Below, one piece after another: positions 24,070 to 35,982 of a DNA stretch of 64,000 nucleotides. Positions within the stretch are counted from its first letter, which is position 1, and every line of letters starts with the position of its first letter. Source of the DNA: Lasiosphaeris hirsuta (lineage: Eukaryota > Ascomycota > Sordariomycetes > Sordariales > Lasiosphaeriaceae); the NCBI GenBank assembly GCA_030549175.1, contig JAUKUA010000002.1, positions 4,402,001 to 4,466,000 of the forward strand, in the 5' to 3' direction. The notes under the pieces were generated by a model. That model had not been told where the DNA came from, ran no database searches, and saw nothing but the letters and a program-made list of their open reading frames with translations. The position numbers were made by a program, and so were the translations under genes.

Positions 24070-25765
24070 TCAGAGGAGGCCGCTGGTCCTTGACTCCCGC
24101 TTCGTGCACATGCATGCCGACGGCGGCGCGTGAAACAGATGACCTCTTCGCTTTCGTACAAACATGGCATACAGCCCGCCCGATACGTAAACGGAGACAA
24201 CACTGATAACGACTGGCCAGCGAAACTGGTCTGGACGCGAAAATATGACCGTCGTCAAATATGAGAACATTTCGAACAGGTTCTGAAAGGATGTCTCGAC
24301 CGTGGAGAATGTGCCCCGGTGGTCCATCTCGACTTCCTATTGTTGGTTGGTTCTTGATGTCAAGACAAAGACCTGCAGCAAACACAAAGAACGGAAGGAG
24401 GCAACTCACATCCTGAACAATATTTTGCGCACTCAAATCGTAGCCCCAGAGTCCAGCTCGACTCAGCGCGACACCAAGCGCCAGCCCAGTCGCAGATATG
24501 ACGGTGTTCGTACCCATGCCATGGAAGTCTGAGAAAAACCAAAAGGTAGCAGCAGCGAGCCAGATCATCTGCCACGACAGACTCCAAATGCCAGCGCGGA
24601 TGACGCCAATGCGGCCCATCAGCCGGGGTGCAAGCCATGTGGCACTCAGCTCGAACACGGTGCTTGCCGTGCGAGCTAGGCCGACATGGAGGGAGGTGTA
24701 GCCCACCGAGATCAGGTAGGTGATCATCTGCCCCGAGAAGGAGAGGATGGTCAGGTAGAGCAGGGAAAGCGCAAAGGATGGCAGAAAGGCTGGGTGGTTG
24801 AAGTAGAATGGCAGAGACGAGATGGGGAGCACCTGGTATGCTGTTATCCCGAGTCTGCTCCCGCTCGACACCGTGACTTCCGGGGGTACACCTGTCGGCC
24901 GTTGCAGGCCGGGAGCCATCTTGTAGACTTGGGCAATAAACACGTACTCCACGGCGACGGCCGTGAGGCTCATGCCCAGCGTTGCCCAGATAGCGACCTG
25001 AACCGATGCAAGGGCAATGGCAGATATGGCCAATGGGCCGAGAAGCTTGCAGAGCAGATCGATCCTCCGCATGCGGGCATTGAGTGCTGTCGCAGGGTTA
25101 GCAGACAGAGCGGCTTATGGGTTTGGGAAAGGGGGACATACTTCTACGAGCATTCCCGTCCCCCTCGGTAATGACGACAACCTGGTAACAGACAATCAGT
25201 TCAGAGCACCCGGGGATGCAGAACAGAACCACCATACCCAGTCCCTCTCAACCGAGATCAGGTTCATCATCGAGCACAGCTTCTCAACACAAGCGAGCAG
25301 CACGGCGATGACAAACAGCCCATGTTGCACCATGCCACTCAACCGCCCCTTCCTCGCCTCCAGCGCCCAAAACAGTGCACAGCTCAAGGCCACAGACACG
25401 CGCTGGCCAACAATCGAGACGCGCACGACGGCCAGCCTGTCGCCTTGGTCGATCCACGACCCGACGGCCTGGGCGAACAGGATGGCGGCGGCGCTGCGCA
25501 ACAGCGCGTACACGGACATGGGTAGCAGGGTGTCAGGGAAGATGGAGGCCAGGAAGAGGACGGTGCCGAACTCGAACAGGCGCGAGTTCCATGTCGAGAG
25601 GAAGTGCGACGTGTACAGGCGGGCGGTGAGTCTGGCGGGCAGTGCGGCGGGGCCTGGTTCGCCGCCGGGCAATCGGGCGGGCTCGGTGCGGCTTGGTGAA
25701 CAGGGCCGCATTGGCGAGGTGGCTGCTGGCTGTGTTTCAACAGCGTCGAGTTCGAGGTCCCCCAT
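24070..25765 (-). CDS. Ferroportin-type iron exporter (SLC40 family)
   Basis: Four exons are inferred: 25765-25238, 25181-25142, 25086-24410 and 24336-24070, giving 503 residues in phase throughout. Family marks in order are: an N-terminal LYTSHFLSTWNSRLFEFG block, LRSAAAILFAQAVGSWID with the conserved GxWID, and RDWVVVI across the first intron. NARMRRIDLLCKLLGPL and the late helices with GRIGVIRAGIWSL follow, then QNIVQDEVEMDHRGTFSTVE. At least nine hydrophobic segments are visible, in line with a 12-helix major-facilitator-like fold. By family it exports Fe2+ across a membrane; the cellular membrane in fungi is not settled. The 40-nt second exon supports the splicing because it restores VVVITEGDGNAR. 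Confidence 0.87.
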
Positions 25766-26770
25766 CGCGAGAGTTTGTTGCCGTTGCGATCGGGGTCAGC
25801 AGGACCAGAGTCTGCTGGTTTTTTTGGTTTTTTTTTTCTTTCCTGGCGAGCTTGGCTCGTGCTCCATCCATCCATATTCTTGGCCAATGGCGTGAGCGCA
25901 AGGATGGAGCGCCCCCCCCCACCCAATCCCCCTTTTTTGCAATAGGGGCTCCGACGATGATATCAAGCAGCATATCTGTGACATTTTGTCCTACGGGATC
26001 TTTGTGAAGGTTCAATCAGGATTTTGAACTTTCTACCATGTACATGATTCCTATCATCCTCCCAGACAATCAGATTCCCACTCAGGCTCGTTGTGAGGGC
26101 GACCGGCCGCCCCAGTCCTGGCTGTCAAGTTTCAGCAACACCGACTTCTTGCCTGGCATGTGCCCATGCACGGCGGCAATGCTCCCAGACTTCCATTCGG
26201 GTAAAGCAGGTCCGATCTTCCCTCCACCCCTATCTAACATCGCCGGAGAGCGCGGAGGATTTGGTTGCTTGAGAGGTCATTCTGACGAAGGTTTTGATGT
26301 TTCAGCTGGGAAACTGATGCTAGCTTACGGTACGGACTGGTCGAGAATCAAGAGGCGTGAGTAAAACGGAAGAGGAGGTCATTGGGCGCTCCTCCTTGTC
26401 GACCTGGAAGAAATCGCGGGTGGGCAACCGAGGTCACTAGTCTTCTCCGCCCTCTCTCGGATCAGCAAACTTGATGTTGCGACTCTGCCAAGTCTACTCT
26501 GCTGCAACAGACTCGTAGATGTTAGCAGATATAAGACGTATGTATTGATAATTCTCGATGGCGTTGTAGCCAGACCACAAACTTAAGCCTTTCTCTTAGC
26601 TGCCTACGTAAATTCCCGGAACTTGCTTTCCCAGTGATCTGCTCTAAGTGCCGCTTTCGCCGCTTTCGATCCGGGGATCTAGGTTGATGAGAGAGCAGTG
26701 TGTCAACATCGCCGTGGTCACTTCTGACCGCCGAGTCAAGATTTCGAGCCTGGTTGTGGAATATTGCGCG
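25766..26770. other. Gene-poor stretch
   Basis: A T-rich run near 25815-25845 and a C-run near 25912 lie upstream of the ferroportin start. No supported gene is seen. Confidence 0.45.
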
Positions 26771-26920
26771 CTAGGTGCTGAGCATGCTAGGCAAAAGTGT
26801 GCTGACGTCCTCCCGGAATCGACGAAAGGCTGTGATGCGGCTGCCCACTCGGTCATAGGCCTCCAGCGTTAGGGTGATTGCGCCCATAACCACACCGACA
26901 AGCTCGAGGCCATCAGCCAT
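26771..26920 (-). pseudogene. HeLo-like N-terminal domain relic
   Basis: From the ATG at 26920 the peptide runs GLELVGVVMGAITLTLEAYD and RITAFRRFREDVSTL, then stops at 26771. This is the typical opening of fungal HeLo/HeLo-like or prion-inhibition-type N-terminal domains, which normally run on for 150 residues or more. No continuation is found in any downstream frame. It could be the first exon of an unrecognised gene, but a truncated relic is more likely. Confidence 0.4.
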
Positions 26921-28665
26921 GATTTCTGCATCAGACCACAAATCGTCCCTTATGTGGATCCCACCCAACCCACCCAATATTTTCTTACTGGAAGGCCAGG
27001 GGAGTCAGAGACAGTCGGTGAAGGGTGAACGTTTGAAAGAGTTGCATGGTGTTCTCCGGCCACTCGCGTCGTGTGAATACAAGCAGAAAGACAAAAGAAC
27101 TGGAGCTTCAATTAGTTCACCCAGCCCCCTGTCAATACGCCTTATAATGTTATATTACAGGGTTAATTCTATGAGACAACTTTCTTTCCAAAGATAATAC
27201 AGTTCAGTGTCAAGCATCGTAGCCGCCACCCCACCTGACCCATGCTATCTATGTAAGCGCCGCAGCGGTATCCTCGGGGGCGCGGCAGTGGCTGTGGGCT
27301 ATGGTAGTGATTGTAAGAGGAGAGTGTCAGCTGTGTATTCGGCTTCAGCTGTGGTGTTGACAGCCGCAGCTGGGCTCACAGCCGCTGTCGAAAAAAGTCG
27401 GCATCCTAGCCCCAAGCCAGGAATTAAGATGTCTCGGAGCTCAGCAGAGCTGCTGGTGGATCTCTACCACACGCTCAACATCATAGGCTACTTACTAGCC
27501 TGCCCGTGCACACACAAACACACCACATCATATCCACTTGCATGTGCATGGGCACTCTATGGCACCTGGTCGCCAGCAAAGAAACGCCACTTTCAAAACG
27601 GTTCCGCTGCAACCATTGATGGTAGGACAAGCCATCATTGAGGAAGTCGACTTTCTGACCATTCGAAACTTCTCAGCATCACACGGCATCAGGTGGAGAA
27701 TACAGCGCCTAGAACCGGGCTGTGGAGAATGCTTTTTGCCATCAATGCATGTTGGGTAGCAAGGTACGTCTGGCCAGTGCAAATAGGTAGGTAAGATAGA
27801 TGCCCACGTGGTGCCTATTTCGGTACCTAACAGCCTTTGGTGCCACGGCATCAGGAGGTGGTACGGCCGAACCGATGTGGATCAATGCTTCCATCCAACG
27901 ATTCGAGGCGATATTTCCACCCGGCCTGTGTAATATATCCTTCTGATGATGCACCATAAATTTGGGCCTGCCGACAAGTCTTCGTTTAGGTCCGTGTCGT
28001 TCCACTGCCGGCTTACGTGACAATTCGTCGGCGGGTCCGTCCATCATCGCTTTGATAGCTCACTGGTACCTGCTCAAGATAGATACCCGAGGTAGGTACT
28101 TGAGCTTTTGCCCAACAGCCCACACTACCCTAGGTGGTCTTGCAGCTTCATGCTGTGAACCTTACACATTCGGGTGCCAAGTGACGCACAACATAGCCTT
28201 TGCCCAACCCCAAGCCCCCCCTTCATCAACTAGCAGTCCCGTCTCCTGCTCCGGGTCTTTCTCGTGTCAGCTTGCAATCTCGAGCTTTGAATGTGGCCTC
28301 CGATCGTCGAATGCAAGGCACTGTAATTGGCCCCATGATGCAAAAGTTATGGAAGACTTCAAGTTCGGATTCGAGTAGGGAAAAGTTGATGGTCAAAAGG
28401 CTTGGGTATTACAATTAGATCGGTGTGAAGATGCTGTCATGTCCACTATTATCAATTTAGGTAGGTAAATCTACCAGTCCAACTTGGCGCGAGGACGACA
28501 GGCCGCCCCGGGCTTCGGTGATCAACAGCGCTGACTCATTGCCCTTATGTACAGCGGCAGCAGTGCTCCGAGTCGAAGACTCGGATCGAGTATTATACCC
28601 AGCTCTCCCTCCGCTGGTGCAGATTCCGTATGAACAATTCCCTGCATAGCTGCTGACGATCGGGC
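26921..28665. other. Gene-poor stretch
   Basis: Open frames exist (for example plus strand 27207-27641), but none has a good start, domain or conserved pattern. Short TAGGTAGG-like repeats occur. Confidence 0.4.
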
Positions 28666-28961
28666 TCAACAGGGTGCGTCGGCATTCCCAATAGTAATTT
28701 TGAACTCATCCCGCCTCAGCTAGCTCGGGCAAGCAGTGTTAGTAATATGGGCTAGACTATGTCTACCTTAGATGCGTTACGCACCTGAACAGAGTAGTTG
28801 CCCGGGTATTTGGAGTCCAGGTAGCGTTTCAGCTGCCTAGAGCTGACCTGCGTTGCCGAGATATAGGTATTGTAGCCCCCGTTGGGATTCGGCTCCGTTT
28901 CATAGCGTACTCCGGCGGGCGCAGCAGGGCCGTAGGCTCTGGAGGACTTGGGTGACGGCAT
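28666..28961 (-). CDS. Small paralogous protein A
   Basis: Two exons, 28961-28785 and 28719-28666, are joined by a 65-nt phase-0 intron. The intron has donor GTGCGT, branch ACTAAC and acceptor GCTAG. The product is 76 residues. The C-terminal half reads LKRYLDSKYPGNYSVQ, the intron, then LRRDEFKITI. The same layout, with the intron at the same place, occurs in protein B (33176-33568), which reads LKDFLDKTYGSGNYLVK, the intron, then IRSNRWIL. The N-terminus is Pro/Ser/Gly rich. There is no signal peptide or membrane segment. I do not recognise a named domain. Compared with B, its tail after the shared motif is short. Confidence 0.6.
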
Positions 28962-29432
28962 GTTGATCGAGTTATTTACGTCTTGTATGGCTAGTAACCT
29001 ACGACTTTGAAGATGAGTGAGAAGCGTGGAAATCTAGATTTGGTGGCGAGGAAAAATTGTGGGAGGCGGCGTTTTATACGCCCATGATGAAGATCTGGTC
29101 GGCACTAGTGGCGTATATGGGTCCCTATCAATCAATCTGACAGTCTCACTACCTTGTGGTCTACCTAACTCAACTAATGTAGGGACTTTTCTACTTGACC
29201 CAATCATCGCCATGATGCTAGGTTGTTCTGGATCGACGTGGATACAGATGTTTATTTCCCACTTCTCAATATGCAAAAAAAAACCCAAATCTGCCTTTTC
29301 CAACGCGCCAAAGGTCTTCACTCGGCCCACCCCACCATAGAGTTCCCCCCCTACCACACTGATAGTATAGGGCCCCCATACCAATAAGATGCATTGAACC
29401 TCAACCCTCGCAATGGAGACAAGGTGGCTGAG

Positions 29433-29503
29433 ACGAGGCAGAACAAAAGAAAGACATATTAAGCTGAAACGAGGCATAACAAAAGAAAGACATATTAAGC
29501 TGA
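29433..29503. repeat. 36-bp tandem duplication
   Basis: The unit acgaggca-N-aacaaaag...ttaagctga occurs at 29433-29467 and again at 29469-29503, a 36-bp period with one mismatch. Confidence 0.8.
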
Positions 29504-29649
29504 GAGGGAGACGCGCCCTCGGGCAGTTTTGTTAGCTGCAAGTGCCCCGCTGGGCATGGAACTTTGCTGTGCTGTCAGGAAAGGTGCCAGTGACTTCGAT
29601 AGGTAAAATGCCTCGCCTACCAAACGTGGGCGACAACTCAACGCGTGCT

Positions 29650-30120
29650 GTCATGTTTGATAGGCCCGACCACCGGAACATAAGTGCGCCGCGCATAAGT
29701 GACACCTGCGCTCAGGGTAGAGGCCTCCCCCTGATTGATTGATGTATTTATCGTGCATAATTTTGCCCCGTAGGGGCAATCGCACCGCAAGGCTCTCAAT
29801 GGTCCCCGCAAACGCCTAAGGCCAGAACTAACTAACCCATGAGAGGAAAAGAGATCCCCCGCCCTGAATCCACCAATAGGAGAGAGCCCTGGTCCGGGCC
29901 GCTGGCCTGGTCGCAAGCGGTCCCAGGCCGCGGTTTCAGGCCGCGTTCCCCGGGCCGAGAGTACCCTGCTCCACCCCGAGCTCCGAAACTGATTATAAGG
30001 AAAAATACCGCTCCCGGGCCTCACCCGCCCGGCTCGCTAACCCAATAAGCTCAGGTACATAAAACCCCCCATCAGGGGAAAAGCCAGCTTCTAATCAGTC
30101 AGTCAGAGGCCTCCCCCTGC
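29650..30120. mobile_element. Possible solo-LTR relic
   Basis: The block differs in composition from its flanks. It contains the inverted repeat tgccccgtaggggca (29763-29777) and a TATA-like acataaaacc near 30057. A tandem tcagtcagtcag follows near 30096. The phrase agaggcctccccctg occurs at both ends (about 29718 and 30106). These are features of a retrotransposon LTR, but no target-site duplication or internal coding region is seen, so this is tentative. Confidence 0.25.
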
Positions 30121-30855
30121 GGAAGTGCTGTAGGATTCAACTCGTACCCCCAGCCAGGGTTAGGGGTTTGTTGTTTGTGTTGAACAGAATTGCCCTCCAA
30201 CCCCAACCCTGCGACTGACATGTTCGCAGGAGACTGCGATGGAACGGAAAAGAGACGAGAGGCGGTGTGGACCTTCCTGGGCGGAATGGAAGGACCGAGC
30301 TGCGCCAGGGGCTCTGCCATTTTGTACTATGCTAATTGTAGCAAACACGAATGGTCGGTTGTATGGAAGCCTTGGGGAAGGCAACCAGGCGCACTGTTAG
30401 ACGACCAGAGGACGGGCAGGCCACGAGGCAAGCTGGCACCGGATTGGTCATAAATGGGCTTGCGGCCGAGACTGACAGCCAGTCATTGATACACCGAAGC
30501 AAGGTCTGTCTGCCTCGTTCTGCCTCAGCCCCCACCAAAGTCCAGCAGCACAAAAGGACAAAAGGGGTTGCGCGCCCGCAACACAAGTAACAGCGTGACC
30601 GAGGGATGGCCACCACAAGGCTCTGGAAAATGCACAATTGCCCACCTACTATGCATCCGTACTTGCTAGACATAAATGGAAGACAGCTCGCACAAAGCAG
30701 GCACAAAGCGCCCGATCCAGTGAAGCTCGTTCCCATGTTCCTCAAGTCAATTGCTGCTGTAATTTATACCTGCGCCCCAGCCAGCCAGAGGAACCACCAC
30801 TGCGCAACCACATGCCCAAGCACCGGCTTTTCCGGCCGCACGAGCACCACACGGA

Positions 30856-32963
30856 ATGGGTGTCTTGGATAACCCCAGCAAGGTCGATACCGTCCAAGAC
30901 CGAGGAGAGCAGCAATACCGCCTTGACCACCCCAACCTGACCGAGCGGGAAGCCATTGCAGCCGGCAGTGGGGGTTCGAAACAAGTCATCGTGGAAGTCG
31001 GCCAAAAACTCGACAAAGCCCATCAAACCTCGTCCCTCTTCTCCACTGAAAACTCTTTCATCCCTCGTGCCAGGTTCGATGAGATAATCACACCCGAAGC
31101 TGTCCTCGAGATCATTCCCCACCTCAGGGGCTTCGAAAAAGAGAGTCCGGCGCGGCACAACGAGCTAGCACAGGACATTTACTATGGAAATGGCAGCCAA
31201 GGACCCTGCCGGAGGCTTCTCGGAGTGCTTCTTGGAATCGATAGAGCAGAGGACCTGAAACAGCACATGGACGACCAAGTTAGCGACGACTGCCTACCGA
31301 TGCTGATGAAGCCCGGCACGGATGAATGCATACTGCACTGCCGGCTCCACGGGTCCAGCCACAGCTTCATCAACCAATACCCTCGCCCCGAGACGCGGAA
31401 GCACTTTTTGCAATGGTCACGGAGACTCACGCCCACATATGTCACGTACAAGCGAGATCACGGACACATGCACTACGTGTTGGAACAAGGAGACCCTTTC
31501 CCAATGACAATGCCTGATGCTAGCCCGGTTGTCAATGCCAACGCAGCCGTGTGCCAAGGAGGTTTCGCCGAGGTCATTCCGGCTAGGATAGATGTGAGTG
31601 GAGGAAACTTCGAGCACCATACTGTAAGTCGGGCATCGTAGAACTTTCCTATCTCCGTCCCCTGCTACCTTGCTTGGCTCCCTTACTCTCAGATGAGGTA
31701 ACTGACTGTTGTTATCACCATCTTTAGTTTCTGAATCTTGACCAGCTGTTCGCGCTCAAAAGGCTCAGGCACGAGTTTGGTGATGATCACGAGAAGCACC
31801 GAAAGGTGTTTGAGTTGGAAGTTCAGTCCCTGCTCTACGCCGACGGTCGGGCCGGTCGTCATGGTGGGAAGGAAGTGCACCTGATCCCTCTTCTCGCCAC
31901 TTTCGAAGTGTGCGACCCTCAAACCGACATGCGCACGTACTATCTCCTGTTTGACTGGGCAGAAGGCAACCTCAAAGACTTTTGGAATTCCGAGACGTCC
32001 AAGTCCATAATAAGGAATATGGCCAAGCTTCCTTGGCTGGCTGAGCAATTGTACGAGCTCGCCAGGGCGCTGAACATCATGCACAACGATCGCCAACACA
32101 AGATGCCCTCGGACAAGACCGATTCAAATTTATATTGCAGGCATGGAGACATCAAGCCTAGTAATTTCTTGGTCTTCCCAAACCCTGACAAGAAGAAGCC
32201 CTTGGAAAAACTCTTTGTCATTGGCGATTTTGGCCTCGGCAGGCTGCACAGCAAAATGTCCAGGTCGAAGCAGGACCCCAAGGACATTGCTACGACGGCG
32301 ACATATCGACCACCCGAATTCGACCTGGTAGGAGGGAAAGTCTCGCCGAGGACCGACCTATTCAGCATGGGTTGTGTATTTCTGGAGCTTATCACCTGGT
32401 TCTTCTATGGCTACGAAGGAGTCGAGGAGTTCTCTACCGAAAGGTTGGAACCGAGCACGACGTACGATGGCTTCACAGAGGACACATTCTTTACCCTTTC
32501 ATCCGATCGGAGAACGGCCGAACTGAAGGACAAGGTCAAGAATTGGATCGAGACTCGCCTTCGAGGCCATGCACTCTGCAGTGAATACCTTTATAGTATG
32601 TTGGATATTATAGAAAACGGCATGCTCCATCCCGACTCGGAAAAACGACTCACGTCCGAGAAGCTGAAGAATAAGCTGCTTAGCCTCTGCAAGTCAGGCA
32701 AGCAGTCCAGATCCTTTTACGAGACACATTGGACAAAAAGTGAGTAAGACACCTGCCTACCCTACCTAGTGAAAGCTAGCCCTATTTCCTCCTTTTCCAG
32801 TATCAACCTTTTTGCAAGCTTACTGCTACCGCTGAGATTAAACAACTAACGGGATAGCCTCTCAATAGCGGACTTGGAAAGACGCCCTGGTATCTGGGAG
32901 AGGGCCTGGGACAAGATAAAGGAGGCATCACGGGCAATAGTATACTACATCCGTCGCTTATAA
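30856..32963 (+). CDS. Divergent protein kinase
   Basis: Three exons (30856-31623, 31728-32739, 32869-32963) give 624 residues. The last exon is reached through acceptor CAATAG and adds a basic, aromatic C-terminus ending YYIRRL. The first 230 residues are a helical N-terminal region without a named domain. The kinase domain shows a Gly-rich loop variant (CQGGFAEV, across the first intron) and the ATP-binding Lys267 in FALKRL. The catalytic loop is HGDIKPSN (395-402), with HGD in place of HRD. DFG is at 423-425 and YRPPEF takes the place of the APE motif. All residues needed for phosphotransfer seem present. It belongs to the divergent fungal protein-kinase group often found beside NLR and HET genes. 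It sits between two small paralogous genes. Confidence 0.8.
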
Positions 32964-33175
32964 TTAAATTAATGTGTTCAAGTTGTTATCATATTTGGGT
33001 TAGTACTAGCCAAGACGGAATACGGGCTCGCCTCCCCCCCCCCCTTCCCCCCCCCCCCCCCTCTCCCCCCTCGTTCGGTGGGCTTCTTCTTCCCTTCCAA
33101 AGCAATCGAGTCCTTAGAGCAATTTACTGGAGCCTTGCGCGGGGGTGGGGGTACGGCTCGACTCCGGCCATGGAC
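32964..33175. other. Convergent spacer with C-runs
   Basis: Two long C-runs (33032-33066, interrupted by TT and T) separate the kinase gene from small gene B. Confidence 0.5.
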
Positions 33176-33568
33176 CTAATTCGGCTTATAATGGACGCGG
33201 ATCCGACGCTCAATATCCTCGAGCTCTCCCTTGAGCCTTGGTGTTAGTCCAAACAAAAGCCGGCAGACTGGGTGTGTGTATTTATTTTGCCTTACTTCTT
33301 GGAGCGGTTCAGGAAGGCAGAGTATCCAGCGGTTGCTCCTGATCTAGTTATGGGTCAGGTCAAGAACGTGAAACATTCACCCGTGTCAATATGGGAGCTA
33401 CCACTACTACTCCCTGAACTAATAATAATTGTGTAGGTAGGTAGGTACCTTGACTAAGTAATTCCCAGAGCCATAGGTCTTGTCCAGAAAGTCCTTGAGC
33501 TTCCTCGGGTCGTTGTATTTCTGTCGCATCACCTCCTCATGCCAGCCGGGATCTTGTGAGTTGGACAT
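33176..33568 (-). CDS. Small paralogous protein B
   Basis: Exon 1 is 33568-33449 and exon 2 is 33343-33176. They are separated by a 105-nt phase-0 intron with donor GTACCT and acceptor AACTAG. The product is 95 residues. The core LKDFLDKTYGSGNYLVK, intron, IRSNRWILCLPEPL matches protein A in sequence and in intron position. B continues with an extra 40 residues ending in a Glu/Arg-rich helix (LKGELEDIERRIRVHY). There is no signal peptide or membrane segment. The donor lies in a run of TACC repeats. The gene is divergent from the CorA-like gene at 34195 and convergent with the kinase gene. Confidence 0.6.
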
Positions 33569-34194
33569 GGGCGCTATATTGATAGGGATATCGGTCTGGG
33601 GCAGTGGTTGACGAGTGGCGCGGATAGGATGAGCTCACAAAAAGTTTCTCAGTCGCCCCCGAGGTGAGGTAAAAGTTGAAGAATGAAGTCTTTCTTGAAG
33701 CTAAGCCGCAAACCCGAACCCCCGCGTGGGCTTCGCCCAACAGTGCCTAGCTAAAACCCGTAGGACAACTCGGCAACCACCCGACAAAACAAACACCATC
33801 TATGCGCTGTTGCATTGCGCCACCCCACTTATTCCTTACTAGCGAGTGGCCATCGGCCACGTACGACTAGGTGGTTGGGCGACACTGCAGCATGCCGAGG
33901 GGCGAAGCATTCTCGCCCAGCCCCGATGATCAGACTTGGTTGTACCCACGAGCCATCGACCAATCAAGTGTGGTGTCGCACTTGGGGGTGCGGGCCAGGC
34001 AGCTTTCAAGGCTGGAATCATCCTCGACACCTGTGCAAATGATTTTAAATCTACACCGCAACACAATCACAATTGCGCCGACTCAAAACAAACAAACAGC
34101 GTTGGGCTATTTGAACTCGGAACAGAAAACATCAAAGGACCCGCGCGCCTGTCTCGAGTTTTCTCAACCGAATTTAGAACCATTGGCTGAAGCT
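33569..34194. other. Divergent promoter of small gene B and CorA-like gene
   Basis: About 630 bases shared by two divergent starts. No further feature is recognised. Confidence 0.4.
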
Positions 34195-35982
34195 ATGGAC
34201 TGGGATACTGGCACTCCTACCTTCTCGGACCACGATTTCTCGAATTTCCAGCACCCACGGGAGCCGGAACAAGCGAACCCTACCGTGGTAATCCGTAAAC
34301 TGGACTCGGATGAGGTTTGTCTCTCACTTCAATCTGTCACGCCACTGCTGACAAGTTGATCAGTCGGTTTCGGTGGAGAAGATAAAGGGGAGCAGAGATT
34401 GGGATGCCTGGTTCGATTACGTGCGTATATCCCGGACCGACAAAATCCTGCAGTATTATTATGTCGCTGTTACATGGCCATTAAACCGTACCTGCATAGG
34501 CGCCAGGAATCAACCGTGATGTTGAGCGGTCTGGACTTTACGTTATGTACGTATATCCTCTCATGGAAAACGGCCCTGGTGTCATCTCTTTCAACTTGAT
34601 GAGGATTGACAGGCTTAACAAAGCGGGTGTGGCAAGGCCCCGGAAGTATTTCCCGGCCAGGCCTCCCCTGTATCACACTTGCCGTTCGAACCCGGCACAT
34701 GGAAGCGCATCACAGATGCCTTTCACGTCCACCGAAGCATTACGCGAACGATTGCGAGACGTGTTGCCTTTTTCTCAGCAGTCCGCCATACATCGGTAGA
34801 CCCGGAACTCCATACCATCTGTGAGTGCTGTGCCTTTCATGGTCTCTAGTAGCATCTCCGTGGCTCACAAATATATATATATATTCGTGTGCTCCAGCAT
34901 ACACATTTAGGACATCTGCGACGCTACCAGATGACTTGGCGCTATCAACCACCTACATTCCAAGCTTGCGCAAAGTCTACTGTGTAATCTATGGCTGCAG
35001 CACCGCGCAAATGAAGGCCATCGAGAAGAGAATTTGGGCTGCGGGGGACTGCACCGATCATCCGCTTCTGCTGACTGGAATACTTGCCGAACTCGAGCGT
35101 GAGAAGCTTGTAAACATGGCCGAAGACTTGGTTGACCAATTCACTTTGGGCTCCGATGTACTTGAAAACAAGAGTTGGGACCCAAACAGCCCGAAAATGC
35201 AGCAGTATCTCGCAATATGTTTGCAGAGCCGTGGCCTAGCAGACCAAATCCGAGCCGTGAAGCGACAGATTTTCAAGCTGATCGCCGAGACTGAGATGCT
35301 GGAGAGGCAGTGGAAGCAAGACTCGACAAGTGATTCGAGCTGTCAAGATTCGGGAAAGCAGCGGCGATTGATAGGCACGGGGCAGCGGATCAAGGAGAGA
35401 TTGCAGGACATCATGAACGAGTACGACGACAAGACCGATGAATGCAAGATGATGGCCAATAACCTATCTCTTGCAATGCAAAGTGTAACCTCTCCCCCCC
35501 TTTCTTGAAGTCTGAGAGCAGTCGAGCTGACGAAACCCTTTTTTTTTTTTTTTTTTTCCACGTGGCTAGGCGTCAAACAAAAATGCCAAACAAGATTCCG
35601 TGACAAACATCCGCATCGCGAAGGCCAACACAATCATTGCGCTTGAAACCAAGCGCGAGAGTGCCCAGATGAGGTCCATTGCGCTCCTGACCATGATATA
35701 CCTTCCCATGTCTTGTGTAGCGGTACGTCCCCCATTCCCTCCTGATATTTGGTTTTACTAACGTGGCCCATTAAATAGTCCATCTTCTCGACATCCTTGT
35801 TCAACTGGCGCCCTAGTGAGGGCGAAGCCGTCGTGTCAGATTATATCTGGGTGTTGTTCGTCTTGTCAGTTGGCCTTACCGTGATCACGGTTTTGGCCTG
35901 GCACTTTACAACAAACCGCGAAAAGAAAAGAGAGGACAAGCGGAGTCAAAGTTTCGATATCAACCTGGACGACATGGTGTGA
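34195..35982 (+). CDS. CorA-like membrane protein, second family member
   Basis: The clear exons are 34195-34314, one starting at 34364, 34898-35484, 35570-35722 and 35779-35982. The stretch 34364-34820 is coding at its left end (to about GSRDWDAWFDY) and at its right end (TWKRITDAFHVHRSITRTIARRVAFF). The joins between are not resolved and may involve the GTACGT donor at 34550. The family core TFRTSATLPDDLALSTTYIP and VYCVIYGCSTAQM is followed by long helices. The membrane segment is MRSIALLTMIYLPMSCVA, intron, SIFSTSLFNW, with a last helix VLFVLSVGLTVITVLAW. It is the same superfamily as 7527-9310 but a different branch. Ion transport is inferred from family only. The intron at 35485-35569 holds a 19-T run. 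Confidence 0.75.

Larger units (their letters stand above)
28962..30855. other. Repeat-containing intergenic region
   Basis: About 1.9 kb without a supported gene. It holds a 36-bp tandem duplication and a GC-rich block with LTR-like features, described separately. Confidence 0.45.

Noticed and set aside
27207..27641. 144-codon plus-strand frame
   Set aside because: It starts without an ATG and has mixed composition with no recognisable pattern.
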